Assembly: GCA_037833965.1 (NCBI GenBank)
Contig: AP031355.1
Span: 14,843,501-14,907,500 of the forward strand
From: Marchantia polymorpha subsp. ruderalis
Taxonomy: Eukaryota; Streptophyta; Marchantiopsida; Marchantiales; Marchantiaceae
Length of the DNA stretch: 64,000 nucleotides
Direction of reading: 5' to 3'
The notes under the pieces are model-generated. The model searched no databases. It saw nothing but the letters and a program-made list of their open reading frames with translations, and had not been told where the DNA came from. The position numbers and the translations under genes are program-made. Of the stretch, positions 24,370 to 35,600 are shown piece after piece (position 1 is the stretch's first letter; each line of letters begins with the position of its first letter).

Positions 24370-27081
24370 CATAATTCAGATCAGATGGGGATGAGAGCGA
24401 GGCGAGCGACCGAGTGGAGCCATGGACGAACTCGGAGAGCGCCGGGGGCGAGATAGAAAGCGAAAGCGGAGCGCCCGCCCGCCACCAAACCCATCCAGAA
24501 TCCTCGGACGTCGCGAAGACCGAAGTGGGGGAGCGAGGGGGGGGGAGTGGGGAGGGGGGAGGGGGGAGGGAAGGAGTGGGGACCGAAAGGGCCGGGAGGA
24601 GAAGATATGAGCAGGGCAGGGCAGGGCAGGGCAGGGCAGAGGGCGGAGCGGAGCCGGGACCGTGCCTTCGCCTGGCCTGCCCGCCCGCCTGCGTGCCCGC
24701 CTGCCTTCGTGCCCGGCGTTCTTCCTTCTGGTGTCGTAGGGGCCTAGGCTCCGCCTACTTCTCGGCCCTCGTCCTCCGGTGCTGTTGCGCTGCTGCTGCT
24801 GCCTGCTGATGAAACCGGCTGTGCCGGATGTGGCCTGCTGCCCAGCTTTACCGGCCCAGGCCACGGTAAAAAGCCAGGCGCTCCTCGTCCGCCTGACATA
24901 CATCGCCATGCCTTTCTGAGCCTGCCTGCAGTAATAAATTCTCCCGAGATGGTAAACCCTGACGGAGAGGGTGGGAGGGCCCTATTCTACAGTGTCTCTA
25001 TCCCCCGCGGGCACCGCAGGCACGGCATGGGGTGTTCGCCCTCCGCCTCGGACTTGCCTCGGTGCCGACCCTACCTACTCCCTCATCTCCCCTGCCCCAC
25101 CATCTCCGGTCCGGCCGGTCTCCTTTCTGACCACCACCTTCTCCCAGCCTCCTCCTCGCTCTCCCACTCCGCCGGCGGTTTCGCCTTTCTCTGTTTCGGT
25201 CGCCTCCGGCCACCTGCGCATCGTCGTCCGCCCCGTCTCCTCCCGATCCTCCGATACCGATGGCCTCCCGCCGGCGAGCTTTTACCGCTGCCTGCCTCGC
25301 TTCGCTGCTTCCGTCCTTTGGACTCCTCCTGGTCCGGGAGGAATACCGTGCCGCTTGACTTGGACACGGCCTGGCGGAGCGAACGAAGCAACGGAATGGG
25401 CACCTTTGCTCTGCTTTCCTTCCCTCCCTCCTTCCTTCCTGAATCCTGATGTCTGTCCGTCTTTCTTTTCGCCTTTCTGGGAATAGGACAAGGAGAGAAT
25501 TTCCTTTTACTGCAGAGTATAATTACGAGCTCCACTCAATACCAATGCCATCGCCATCCCCCCATGAAGGGCCATGGAGTCATGGACTCATAACTCCATG
25601 GGCGGAATGAATGCACCACCTCTTGACTCATGGAAAACTCTTTCCTCCGTGACGTGGCCAGCCCAGCGCTGTTTGCATTGGTCCGCCGCGCTCGACTGGA
25701 TAAATAAAATATTCACATAATAATAACCTGGAGACTCTGGAAGAGTAAAGGCCGGCCTCGCTTCCTTCTCATCTCTTCCTTTCTCCTTCCTTCTTTTATC
25801 TCATCCCGTCTCATCTCCCGCGGTACAGCAACCCGGTCGGTCGGTCCCGAAGGTACAAACAAGACATGCGCACGCGCACCCTAACGGAGACAGCTCAGCT
25901 TCTGGTTTTCCCTCCCCCGATGACATGGCACTGACCCGCGCTCGCCACCGCATGCCATCCCTCGCTGTTCTGGTTTTGGTTCCGACTTATGCCGCTACTT
26001 CCCTTCCTTTACCGGGCGGGGAGGGGGGAGGGAGCGAGAGAGGGTTGGTTGGTCGCGGAAGGAACGCATTGAGCAAATCGACCGTAACGGATCTCAATTT
26101 GTCTGGCTCTGCACTTTGAACGACTGTACACACAGCCTCAGATTGTACCCTGTGGAGCCTTTCTATTTTGGGAAACGGAACTGGTTCGTTCCTATACTTT
26201 TCGCTTATAGAATTTTAGCGTCCTCGTTCTCGGCCATTCCATTCCCCTTCCTTCTTCGGCTCGAAATATACGCGCCCAACAGTTTGCTGCAGCTACGACG
26301 AGCCAGCGGAAATGTCCGAGCGAGAGTCGTTCGTACGCTTTTGCTCGAGCCCATTAGAAAACAATAGAGGTCGGCGTTTGTTGCAGATGCCAAGGGGCGG
26401 AGAGGAATATCGAGCCGGTCTCTCTCGACTGCGTGGCAGGCTTGGCGGACAAGATTATTCGGCCTCGACGCGAGAAGGAAGAAAGTACGACTTGCCGAGG
26501 GGGTTGCTGGGGGTCGGAGAACTGGCAAAGACCAGTTCAAAAGGCGCAGCTTGAACTCTTTCACTGGACGAGAACGTCAAGGTTTGTTCGACGGCGACCG
26601 ATGGAGCGCGAGCGATCGGTGTTTTCTGCTGGTCACGGCATGAACCGGAGGGCGACAGATATTTGGGGCATCAGGTTTCGGAATGAGGGGCGACTCGCGA
26701 CGATCGAATCGGATGAATGGGTGGATTGTGTTTCCCCGGAATCATGACGCTGTTACCATCCCCATGCTGGATACACATGGGGGAGCAGCCCCGGTGAGAT
26801 AGTTTAAAGCACATGGGAAAAAGACCACCCACATCTGCCCTTTTCGTGAAGATCACAATCTTGGTGACAATGGAGTACGAGAATGAACTTAGGGATAAAT
26901 GTTGGGTTGGGTTGGGTAACGTTTGTTTGTTTGTTTTTCTTTCTTTTCGTTGATGACGTGAGGTGGGAACTGGGTCAAAATCTACGAATCAAAGGAAAGG
27001 TAAACGATAGGGTTGTCGTTTCAAACTCCTCTCTTCTCTCTCGCTAGGAAATCTCTGCGAATTGACCAGTTCGTTCAGTCT

Positions 27082-27107
27082 CCTCTCTCTCTCTCTCTCT
27101 CTCTCTT
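27082..27107. repeat. (CT)n microsatellite
   Basis: About 13 CT dinucleotides lie in gene-poor DNA, directly visible. Confidence 0.85.
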
Positions 27108-28309
27108 TTCTTGTCACTGTTCCTTCCAAGATCACTCACTACAAACCCATGAGTCAGTAGCATGTCAACCTCTATCTACTCTCGAACAAACAATAATTCA
27201 ACCATAACCCGACAAAATCCAAATTTGCATCGAGTACCTACTAAATCATCCTGAAAACTTCACTTATCTCGATCCTGAATAAAATCGTCGGAGGAAAAGG
27301 AAAATAATACTGGCGATCAGGAGGTGATTTCCTTTACACCTACTTGGCTGAACAGTTTAGGATAAATCCAGATCTTTCGGACATCTAATGGGCCATGATC
27401 TTGTGGCTAGCCCGATAAGGCAAGGCGGAGCGCGAGGTTAAAGATGACAGAGAAGTCATTATAATATCAATCATCCGAGAAGAGATGCATCGTCCTTGTG
27501 TCTTAGAAAGGTACTCAATAGGCGAGATGAATCAATCCAAAACGAGTGTCCTACTTTCCAATTCTCTTTGATGAAACAAATTATCAAGAAGGAAGGTGGA
27601 GGGTGGTGAATGCGGTTGGGAAGAAGCAAACAAAAACTCTTTCACATATAAAATGTAAAAAAGTATATATTTCTAATTATTGGTAGGAGAACAGGACATT
27701 GCTGTCCTTGAGGAAGTATTCATCATCTTCTTTGCCCAGTCCTTTCCCTCTCTCAATCTCGTACCCTCCCTCCAGGCGAGAAGAATTCCGAGATTATTTA
27801 CATTCGTTTCGCAATATTTCTTCAAAAGTACACAGAAGCTTACAATCTTTTGTTGCCGCCCCCTTGCAAGAATATTTTGTATCTTTGAAAACCTGATGAC
27901 AATAGATTAATATTCCATGCAATTTCACATTTAATAAAATACAAGAGAACGATAAAAAAAAATTACGCATGACAGCCTCGATCTACGATTTATCGTTTAG
28001 CACCGATGGACTACTGTTGAGGAGAATGGACGGCATAATATGTACATAGTTTTGAAGGGGAAAATTTACTCACAAGACATTGCATTATTATCCTGGGTAG
28101 TGAATATGTATCTTTTGAGAAAACATAAACATAAATTTCTCGGGTTCTTATATCAAATGGAAAGTAACAAATGGTGAATGATGGTCATAATTTAAAATAC
28201 CTAGCAAAGAGGAAAAAAGAGCAAATTTTTTTAATCAAGTTATGGGTATTATTTGTGTAGATTATAATGTCATTCACTATGAAATGAACATGCGATAAAA
28301 GAACATGTG

Positions 28310-28340
28310 TGTGTATATATATACACATACATGCATGTAT
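28310..28340. repeat. two adjoining perfect palindromes (18 bp and 14 bp)
   Basis: TGTGTATATATATACACA at 28310-28327 is its own reverse complement, and so is ATACATGCATGTAT at 28327-28340, which shares one base with it. Both lie in AT-rich, gene-free DNA. Confidence 0.85.
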
Positions 28341-29044
28341 ACATCTTCTTTTACAAGTAATGTCTACACATACACGCATGTTAAACTAAAGGAATCCATT
28401 GAATATGTTTTAAACATCAAATATTAGACTGCTAAGTTGCCTTTGAATAGATGATATTCGATACAATTTTTTGTTAATGGTGAGTCATTATAAAAATTCT
28501 CAAGCCATACAATACTGCTTCATTATCTTTGCACAGTTTAGTTGTTATATTCCCCTCCCTATATATTCAAAAGATAAGAATAAGAATAAGAATAATTTAG
28601 TAAACTAGCCTTGGCTCCGCAAGGCTGAAAAGACACACACTAAAATTATCCATAAACGTAGGAGTTTTAAAAAACCAAAATCATTACATTCAAAGTTATA
28701 GATCCGAAGGATTTTTATTTTCTAAAATGTACGATTATCGTTGTTCTAAAACCTTTCAAAACAAAAATAATCGATTTTTCTGGAAAATTAATTCAGAAAA
28801 TTATTTCCAATAATTTTTGAAACAATCGAATGAGATGGAGGTCAAGACATGACGCACTAACTTACGAATCGAGAGTAGAGTGAAACATATATTTTATACG
28901 AAATTGATAATTTCTCTGTTATACATATATGAGGAGGGTCACCATTAATCTTATATTGATATGTATGATGCAAAAATTGCCCAAAAGAACTGAACATTCA
29001 CTTTTACGAGAACAATGATACTTGAAAAAAATGCAAGTCTTATA

Positions 29045-29100
29045 CTTAACCTGTGTATAAGTATTCTTGTTCAAATTCAACTATGACTTGAACAAGAATA
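29045..29100. repeat. overlapping hairpins in AT-rich DNA
   Basis: TATTCTTGTTCAA at 29062-29074 is repeated as its exact reverse complement at 29088-29100 around a 13-nt loop. Just upstream, ATACTTA and TAAGTAT form a second short stem that overlaps the first. No gene adjoins them. Confidence 0.75.
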
Positions 29101-30424
29101 ATAATCTAAGTGATTTAGAAATGTTAAAATAAGACGTTTCAAATTAACAAATTTCTTCAAGTGTTGTTATTTTGAAAAACCTCAACCTTTCCAGACGAAG
29201 TAAACGCGATTATCGAAAATAGTATCATCTCAAATGAAAGGTTGCGCAATGTGAAGCAAAACGTCATTCGAAGACTCAAATGATGTACATCGTACTACTC
29301 GACCGAACCCAAAGGAAATAATAAAAGAAAGAAAGACTACACAAACTGCAAAACTGCAGAAAACTGACTCGTGAGCTGACCTGAAATGTGAATTGTGCAA
29401 TAAAGTACTAGGTCGAAGCTACGGGGCAAAAGGGTAATGAAATCGTCAGCCTAGGCTACGGGCCCAACCCGAGAGAAGTCCCGTCAGCCTAGTTCCCGGG
29501 CTAGGCTGAGACCCGAGAGCGGGGACGAGTAATGCGAGCTAGATCATCAGCGTAGCCTTGCAAGCACACACATCAGAAGTTATGGGTCCTATTGCGGGAT
29601 TGGATGGGGTGCGATGCCATGGCCATGCGATGGGCGCCGCGATGGAGTAGAGTGGATGGGGGCGGGAAACCTACAGTATCGTCTGTCTGTCCGGTGGGGT
29701 GGGGACCGGGGCGGAATCCCGTCCACCATATCGGGAAATCCAATTGGGGCATGCGGAAGATGAAGCCGACGCTGCCAAGGGCGTCGTCGACGTTGCCCGC
29801 GAGGAAGAACGGAGGAGGAGGACGGGCGGGCGACGAAGGAAGGAAGGAAGAGGTAGGGAGAAAAGGACAGGGCGGATAAGTGGCCCAAAGGACGATGCGA
29901 GCCCTACACCATTCTTCTTCTGGTGCAGCGCCGAAACCAAACCGCACATGGCTTCGCCCGTGTTGGCAGCAGCGTGATGCGGTATGGGGTGAGAGCTTTT
30001 CGCGAGAAAGGCCCCCGCGCCTGCGGGTGGCGTGAAGCACAAGACGCCTTGCCTTGCCATGCCACGGGACAGCGCAGCACGCAGTCGATACGATCCCGCT
30101 TCGCAGACGAGCTCCTGCGCTTGACACCAATCCCCTTCCCGTCCGAACGTTGTTCCGCAGGTCTCTCGGCAAATCGGAGCTCATGAACGTTGTTGCGCTG
30201 CTCAACCGTCAAATTGGAGCGCGTGCTCGCGAGGAGCGATCGATAGTCCAAGATGCTCGCGGTGAAGGTTTGCAATCGACTCCTAGTCGATTCCGCCCAC
30301 TTATTGGCCCATTCTGATGAATTATGGAGAGTTGGTCCATAATTCATCCGCACGGATCAATAATCGGGATACGGCTCTGCGCTTCAGGGATTGCGGTCAC
30401 CAACTGCATCGAGCTCAACGTAGC

Positions 30425-30720
30425 GGTTCAGTTGTGTTGCGAAATTACAGCCATTTCCCGCAGGCCCTGCGGTTTGAGATCGAGTCTAACCCACCAAATT
30501 TGGCATTGTCATGTTTGCATTGGTTCAGTGTGTTGCGAAATTGCAGCCATTTCCCGCAGGCCCTGCGGTTTGAGATCGAGTCCAACCCACCAAATTTGGC
30601 ATTGTCATGTTTGCATTGGTTCAGTTGTGTTGCAAAATTACAGCCATTTCCCGCAGGCCTGCGGTTTGAGATCGAGTCCCACATACCAAATTTGGCATTG
30701 TCATGTTTGCATTGTCATTG
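30425..30720. repeat. three tandem copies of a unit of about 96 bp
   Basis: Copies begin near 30435, 30531 and 30628 (periods 96 and 97) and are more than 90 percent alike. The third copy lacks one C in a GC-rich stretch and diverges at its end. The copies abut without spacers. Open frames on both strands across the block are by-products of the repetition. It may be a minisatellite or an internal part of a larger element. Confidence 0.9.
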
Positions 30721-32377
30721 CTTCCATTTTATTGCTCGGAAGAATTCAGTTTCACTTCGCAATTATCGGTCTAGAGGCGATTCTGAATTGCCTACTACTC
30801 TCTCTGCCTCCTGTGTCAAGGAATGCGGTTACCCACCGGGAGAACGAGCTCAACATAGAAGTAAAGTTCAGGGTGTCGCCCCGTATCCTGCTCTGCTCGT
30901 TCGACAATTCCGAGTGGTCTACACTCGTAGCGGTTCCTCTCATCATCACAGATCCTAGCGACGAGGTAGGCGTGTGTTTGTCCCTAGGGGCTACTACTTC
31001 ATTCTAGATGCGTTTGTTCTTCCGAACGCTCAGGTCCTGATTTTCTCGGCACATTTGGCAGAAGTCGGACCCTCTGGACCAGCTTTGTTTTCGGCATCGG
31101 GGTTTTGCATGTCGTGACCGGCGTCCGATCTCGGATCCTCTTGCAAACTCCGCAACTGCCAATCGACATACCGCGAGCTGTCAGTCGCCGGACAAGACTT
31201 GTTCTTCTCTAGACAATGTTCATTCCCTCTAGAATTCGCCACTTAGCGATGGATTTGTCGATGCTTAGACGTACCCTCGTCACGCTACCTATGATCGACT
31301 CATAGGGCGGCGTTGAGCCTGGCCATCGTCGGGTCGGCGAGTGGGTTGCCGAGTCCCTGTCGGGCTTCCACATTAGGGCCAAGCTTACAGCGAACACGGG
31401 GCCTTGGAAACAACAGCTGTTCGTTTTTCTCGGAGCCCCTCGTAACGTCGTGGCAGCTCGTGATCACGGTCGGTTTACGACAAAGACAAAGTTCTTAGGC
31501 TGTGAATGAAGGTACAATGTATCTCGGCCGGCTTCGGGGCACGCTTCCGGACTTACCTTGGCTTCGCGTGATGATGGGCGAAGGCAAGAATGAATTGAGC
31601 AGCGAGGGGCAAAGTGGAATAATGTCATGAACACATTGGGTCCTGGGTGGTGGTGGTGGCCACTAATGTCAATGCGCTAAAGTCATGAGTTGGGATGAAT
31701 CTATAAAGTGCACAACGTAGACGTCCGTATTCGTGCGCCGGTAATGATGCTTAGGTACACAAGCGAAGCGAATGCCACTTAGGTCTCGGACTACCAGTTG
31801 GAGACTTGCTTGCACAACATCCATAATTGAGGAGAGAGGATTAGCTGCATACCAGTGGTCTGAATTTCCGCGCCCTGAGGTTGACAAAATGATTTGTCAC
31901 CTGTAAACCACTTCAACAACTCAGTACGGCGATAATTCAGGCAGGTCTGACAGTGCACGAATCATCTGACGACAATTTAGCACGCCCTCAGCTGCAGGAT
32001 CCGTGATCCCCTTGCCGTAGGTGCAGTCAACTGAGCCTGCCTGCCTGCCTGCCTGCCTGCCTGCGTCCCTCCTGCTGCTGCTACTGCAGCTTCTGTCTCT
32101 GCTGCGTCAAGATGTCAAGTACTGATCCAGTGTACACTGATTCTAAGGCTTTGGGTTGGGGGAGAGGCCTACAGATACTCTACTCACCTCACCGCCTCAG
32201 GCTCAGGCTCAGGCTCAAGGAGGAAAGTGCAAAGAATGCTTACTCTCAAAAGCACATCGCTCATTCATGCAAGCATGCCGTAGAAGTTATCGTGAGGCCA
32301 TAGTAAGGATGCCCTCTGATTGTACAAGGACTTGACAACGAGTGTGATGCAAGCTTGTGCTGGGAACCCTAAAACCA
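30721..32377. other. gene-poor DNA downstream of the BELL-type gene
   Basis: No exon series was found on either strand. The stretch holds a (TGCC)n microsatellite at 32035-32064 and a chance-like minus-strand peptide KQVSNW followed at once by a stop at 31791-31811. Part of it may belong to the 3' UTR of the BELL-type gene. Confidence 0.5.
32035..32064. repeat. (TGCC)n microsatellite
   Basis: About seven tetranucleotide units are directly visible in gene-free DNA. Confidence 0.85.
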
Positions 32378-32659
32378 TCAGAAGTCTGAGCAGAGCATTT
32401 CTATGAGCTGCTTTTCGGCAATATGCGCCCTTTCTCTAGCTCTAACTGTCTCCAGAAAGCCAACTGTTCTAGCAGTAACAGTCAAAAGCCAGGAACCGAT
32501 AATGTCTCCAATGTGCTGAGCACAATCTGCAGCGATTAATTCCACGCCAGCTCCCTTATTGTAGAGCGCTTGGCGTCGGTGCACTAGCCAACCTTTTCTT
32601 TTCGCCGCGAGGGTTCCCCTACACCCCCCGGGGCCCCCGAGCCCACAGAACAGTTGCAT
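32378..32659 (-). other. open frame that may hold the last exon of the BELL-type gene
   Basis: This 93-codon frame starts 34 bases after the 61-bp exon and ends in TGA. It contains RKGWLVHRRQALY, which has a Trp and basic residues roughly where helix 3 should lie, then a helical-looking tail ending EKQLIEMLCSDF. The natural acceptor next to GWLV (AAAAG before GTTGGC) puts the spliced frame into a stop after two codons. Other in-phase acceptors, after AATAAG or GCTCAG, skip the Trp-containing part. It is coding only if splicing is unusual. Confidence 0.3.
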
Positions 32660-32693
32660 TTGATTGGAACAGAGGGGAGCCGAGATGACACAC

Positions 32694-35600
32694 CTGCTTT
32701 TCTGTGATGTTGAACATCGTCGCTATCATAAGCTTCGTTTCCCTCGTTGGATTGCTGCAGGTCAACAGATGCAAACAGTGACGGTGAAAGCAAATAGTGT
32801 ATGGTCAACCTGCCCAGACACATACGGACACAAAATGCTCCTCGCTGCCAATCACGACCCCAGCAACGCTTAGACGTGACTGACCTAGTTACAAACTGTT
32901 TCGCCCCGGACTGCGACTTCGTTACCAATGCTTTGACTATTCTGGAGGAGGCCCCGCAATCCTCAAGCATTTCTACCCATGCATGTTCCAGATAATTTCC
33001 ATTCACCACCTCCTTCAATTTTTACACGGATTATATGATCTAAGCAGGAACCCCAAAGAAAGTCTCCAGCAGTTTTCGGTGCAGAACTTAGAGAGAGGAA
33101 TATTCAGAGGCAGATGCATTGTCAAAGAAATCCGGGTAAAGTTAATCTGAGCTTCCAGTTCCATGATTGAAACGCGCAGACCATACAAACAAGCTACATG
33201 TTCAGACAGCCATGAGATTGTTGGTCTTGGGAACAGTTGCTCCAGTTGACACTGTGGACAAGCCCGTCTTCATTAGCTGCAAGAGGCGCGAATTCAACAA
33301 ATCCTTGCGTCAAACAGGGGATCGCCACTTACGGATTCTGGAAGTTCTGGAATAGCCATTGACGCATGTAGTCAGCTGCCACCTTGGGCAGATTACCCCT
33401 GGCTCCGGACAGCTCCTTGCGTGAGGCCATTCGGCTCCTGTCACTTGTTTCAACGACGGGTGACGTGCCCGCGTTGGCTTCTCCCAACACTTCTACTGGA
33501 AGCGGCCCTCGGACTTTGGCATGTACATCGGGTGCACCCCCTGTGTTGCTCGAATTCTCGTGACCTTGTTGCCCTGATGATGAAGACGCCGATGACGCTG
33601 ATCGCTTGAAGAAAAGACTACATCCTCGGAAGTACTGACAAACGACGTTTTCGAGATCCTGGTAGTACTTGCTTGGAATTGCTCTCTGCAGCCGCATTCT
33701 GATGATTAGGCGCTTCGATCACAGCAGTACAGCATGCAACGATGAACATGACATGACCACTAGATGTCGGATTCACGGCCGATGTGTGCACAATAATCTT
33801 TTACGTCGACAAATCGAAACCTAGAAATGACCAGTGGCAGTCAGCCCCATTGAGCCAAGAGACCGAAGACTGATCATGCAATCTATGTATTCCGGTTTAA
33901 GCCCTCGTCTTCCATCATCGAGTACAGCATTGAGGACAAGGAATGTTTTCTGTGTGTCGCGGCCTTTTCTAGCTTTCTGCAAGGCTGACACATGCTCTGA
34001 GCTGGTTTCACTCTTGCAAATTCAGCGGTCATCTAAGATCTTCACTTTTGCAGGCAGCCTTCTGGTCTAGAGTCGACTATTCACAAGCGGACCGATTCTT
34101 TTCCGATTGTTGACATGATTTTAAAAATTGGCAAACAGTGGGAGTGGTTTGGATTCCACCATAGCAGTAACTTAAGTCGGTACTAGACGGGGAGTGTTCC
34201 GACAGACTGTCAAATGTGGGTGAAAATCGGCGACCTACGACTCTTGTCTGTGGCCTTGTCGGTGCGAAGTACTAGCCAGAATGTATGATTCGCTCTCAAT
34301 CCGGGAAAAAATCGCCATCAAAGAGAAGGGTTTTTTTGGTGTGACAAATTGAACTTGTGAATGCAAATATTAGAGTCTTTGAACCTTGTCGAATGAGTCG
34401 CTTGCTGAGCTTGGGAAAAGAAAAGAGTATCTCGTGAACGTGTCTCTCAATTGCGCGAGGGTCGAACGTTCGTGATTGCGACTTTCTTCCATGAGAGAGG
34501 CGAGGCGCTGCATCGACGAACCACACGATTAGTACGTGTCCTGCAGGATTTCAGCAGATGCAGAGTGATTCTTTACTCTTGCAATTGGACCAGATTTACT
34601 CTCAACGAGCTCGAAGAGCGCGCTCTAGGCATCAGATGACATGAGCGCAGTACCCATTTCAGCTGCAAAATCTGCTCAACCATGTCTGGGTTTGTTGCCG
34701 CCGGCTGCTTGCCATGTCCGATCTTGATCACTGTCATGATGAAACCTTTGACCTCTGGGCCCAAAGCGTCCCCGATGCAGAGGGCTTCGAGTTCCGCGTT
34801 GAGCAGGTCCGTCACCGAAGGCCGTTGGTTCTGCAGCTTCTTCGCCTTCTGCCTCACACATACAGCCTTGCAAATTACACGATTGCTGGATGCTCGACGA
34901 ATATATCAGAACGTGAACGGCGAGCTGGATCATGGACGACCACTGCAAAGTTGACGACTGCTTTCGTCCTTTTTGCGTGTTCTATCAGAGTTGCCTAATG
35001 GATTGCACGGTCAGCATCAACGACAAGGCCATCATCAGCATTTAGCGTGGCGCATACTTTTGGGAGCCAGTCAAATCGGTGTCAACGACGGTTGGGAAGA
35101 AGAGTCTTGTTCAAGGATCACCTCTCTTCGAGACAGAAGGCCAGAGGCCATTCTCGGACATGAAGGTCAAATTGGTTTCGACCCTGGACCCTGGGCCCTG
35201 TCCCGATAAGAAGGGACTGGACGCTCCGATTCCAAGTCTCAGTTACAACCGAGGGCGTTAGGCCGCACTGATGCTCTACCCCTGTCAATGTTGCCCCGAT
35301 TGGACGCGGGTCACAGCAGTGGTCTCTTCACCCTGTTGGGTCACCCGTGGACCTTTTGATTGGATGCTCTCGTGGGGAAAACTGAAGCACTGCCATGCTT
35401 TTAGATGATGATACTTTTAGAGGAAATCGGAACGTGACTCAGTCAATGTCGACAGTTCTACTCAAGTACTCCACTCTTCGTCCCACCCCCATCCCCATGT
35501 GACGAGAACAGAATCTCGTCGACTCCTGAGATTTAAGCTACACAGTTCACAGGTCCGAGAGATGCTGTGCAAGGGAGAGGGCCCTTGTTCGTTTCTTCGT

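Larger units (their letters stand above)
22960..25500. promoter_or_regulatory. GC-rich, microsatellite-dense upstream/leader region, probably of the minus-strand gene at 21.6 kb
   Basis: The segment begins 1.3 kb upstream of the minus-strand start codon. It holds CT-rich DNA on the plus strand at 23.0-23.3 kb and, at 23.9-24.1 kb, purine-rich DNA with a 17-G run and a (GA)n tract, which reads as CT on the minus strand. CAG, AGG and GGCT repeats and GC-rich segments follow to 25.4 kb. Long overlapping frames on both strands encode only low-complexity peptides. A leader exon spliced over 22-23 kb is plausible, but no single donor is decisive. Confidence 0.4.
25501..29550. other. gene-poor DNA, becoming AT-rich after 27 kb
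   Basis: Open frames here are short or overlap on both strands, and none shows a family signature. A (CT)n tract lies at 27082-27107, a 9-bp-arm hairpin at 25572-25601, palindromes at 28310-28340 and a two-hairpin cluster at 29045-29100. No gene, transposon protein or RNA gene was recognised. Confidence 0.6.

Noticed and set aside
23088-25535. Frames up to about 300 codons on both strands
   Set aside because: They consist of translated CT/GA, CAG, GGCT and GGA repeats. This is low-complexity sequence without a conserved segment.
30425-30720. CRISPR-like array
   Set aside because: The copies abut with no unique spacers, only three exist, and the DNA is from a plant nucleus.
30317-31007. 213- and 227-codon plus-strand frames and a repeated minus-strand peptide
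   Set aside because: The repeats within these peptides reflect the 96-bp DNA tandem repeat, not a repeat protein. Three frames are open at once.
31791-31811. Minus-strand KQVSNW, like the start of a homeodomain recognition helix
   Set aside because: It is followed at once by a stop, lacks the preceding BELL sequence and a suitable acceptor, and is short enough to occur by chance. It is mentioned only because helix 3 of the BELL-type gene is missing.
32694-32941. Alternative downstream exon of the BELL-type gene starting at 32941 (IVKALVTKSQSGAKQF)
   Set aside because: The phase fits, but the sequence lacks a TALE loop and helix 2. The 61-bp exon at 32754-32694 fits the family in both length and position.
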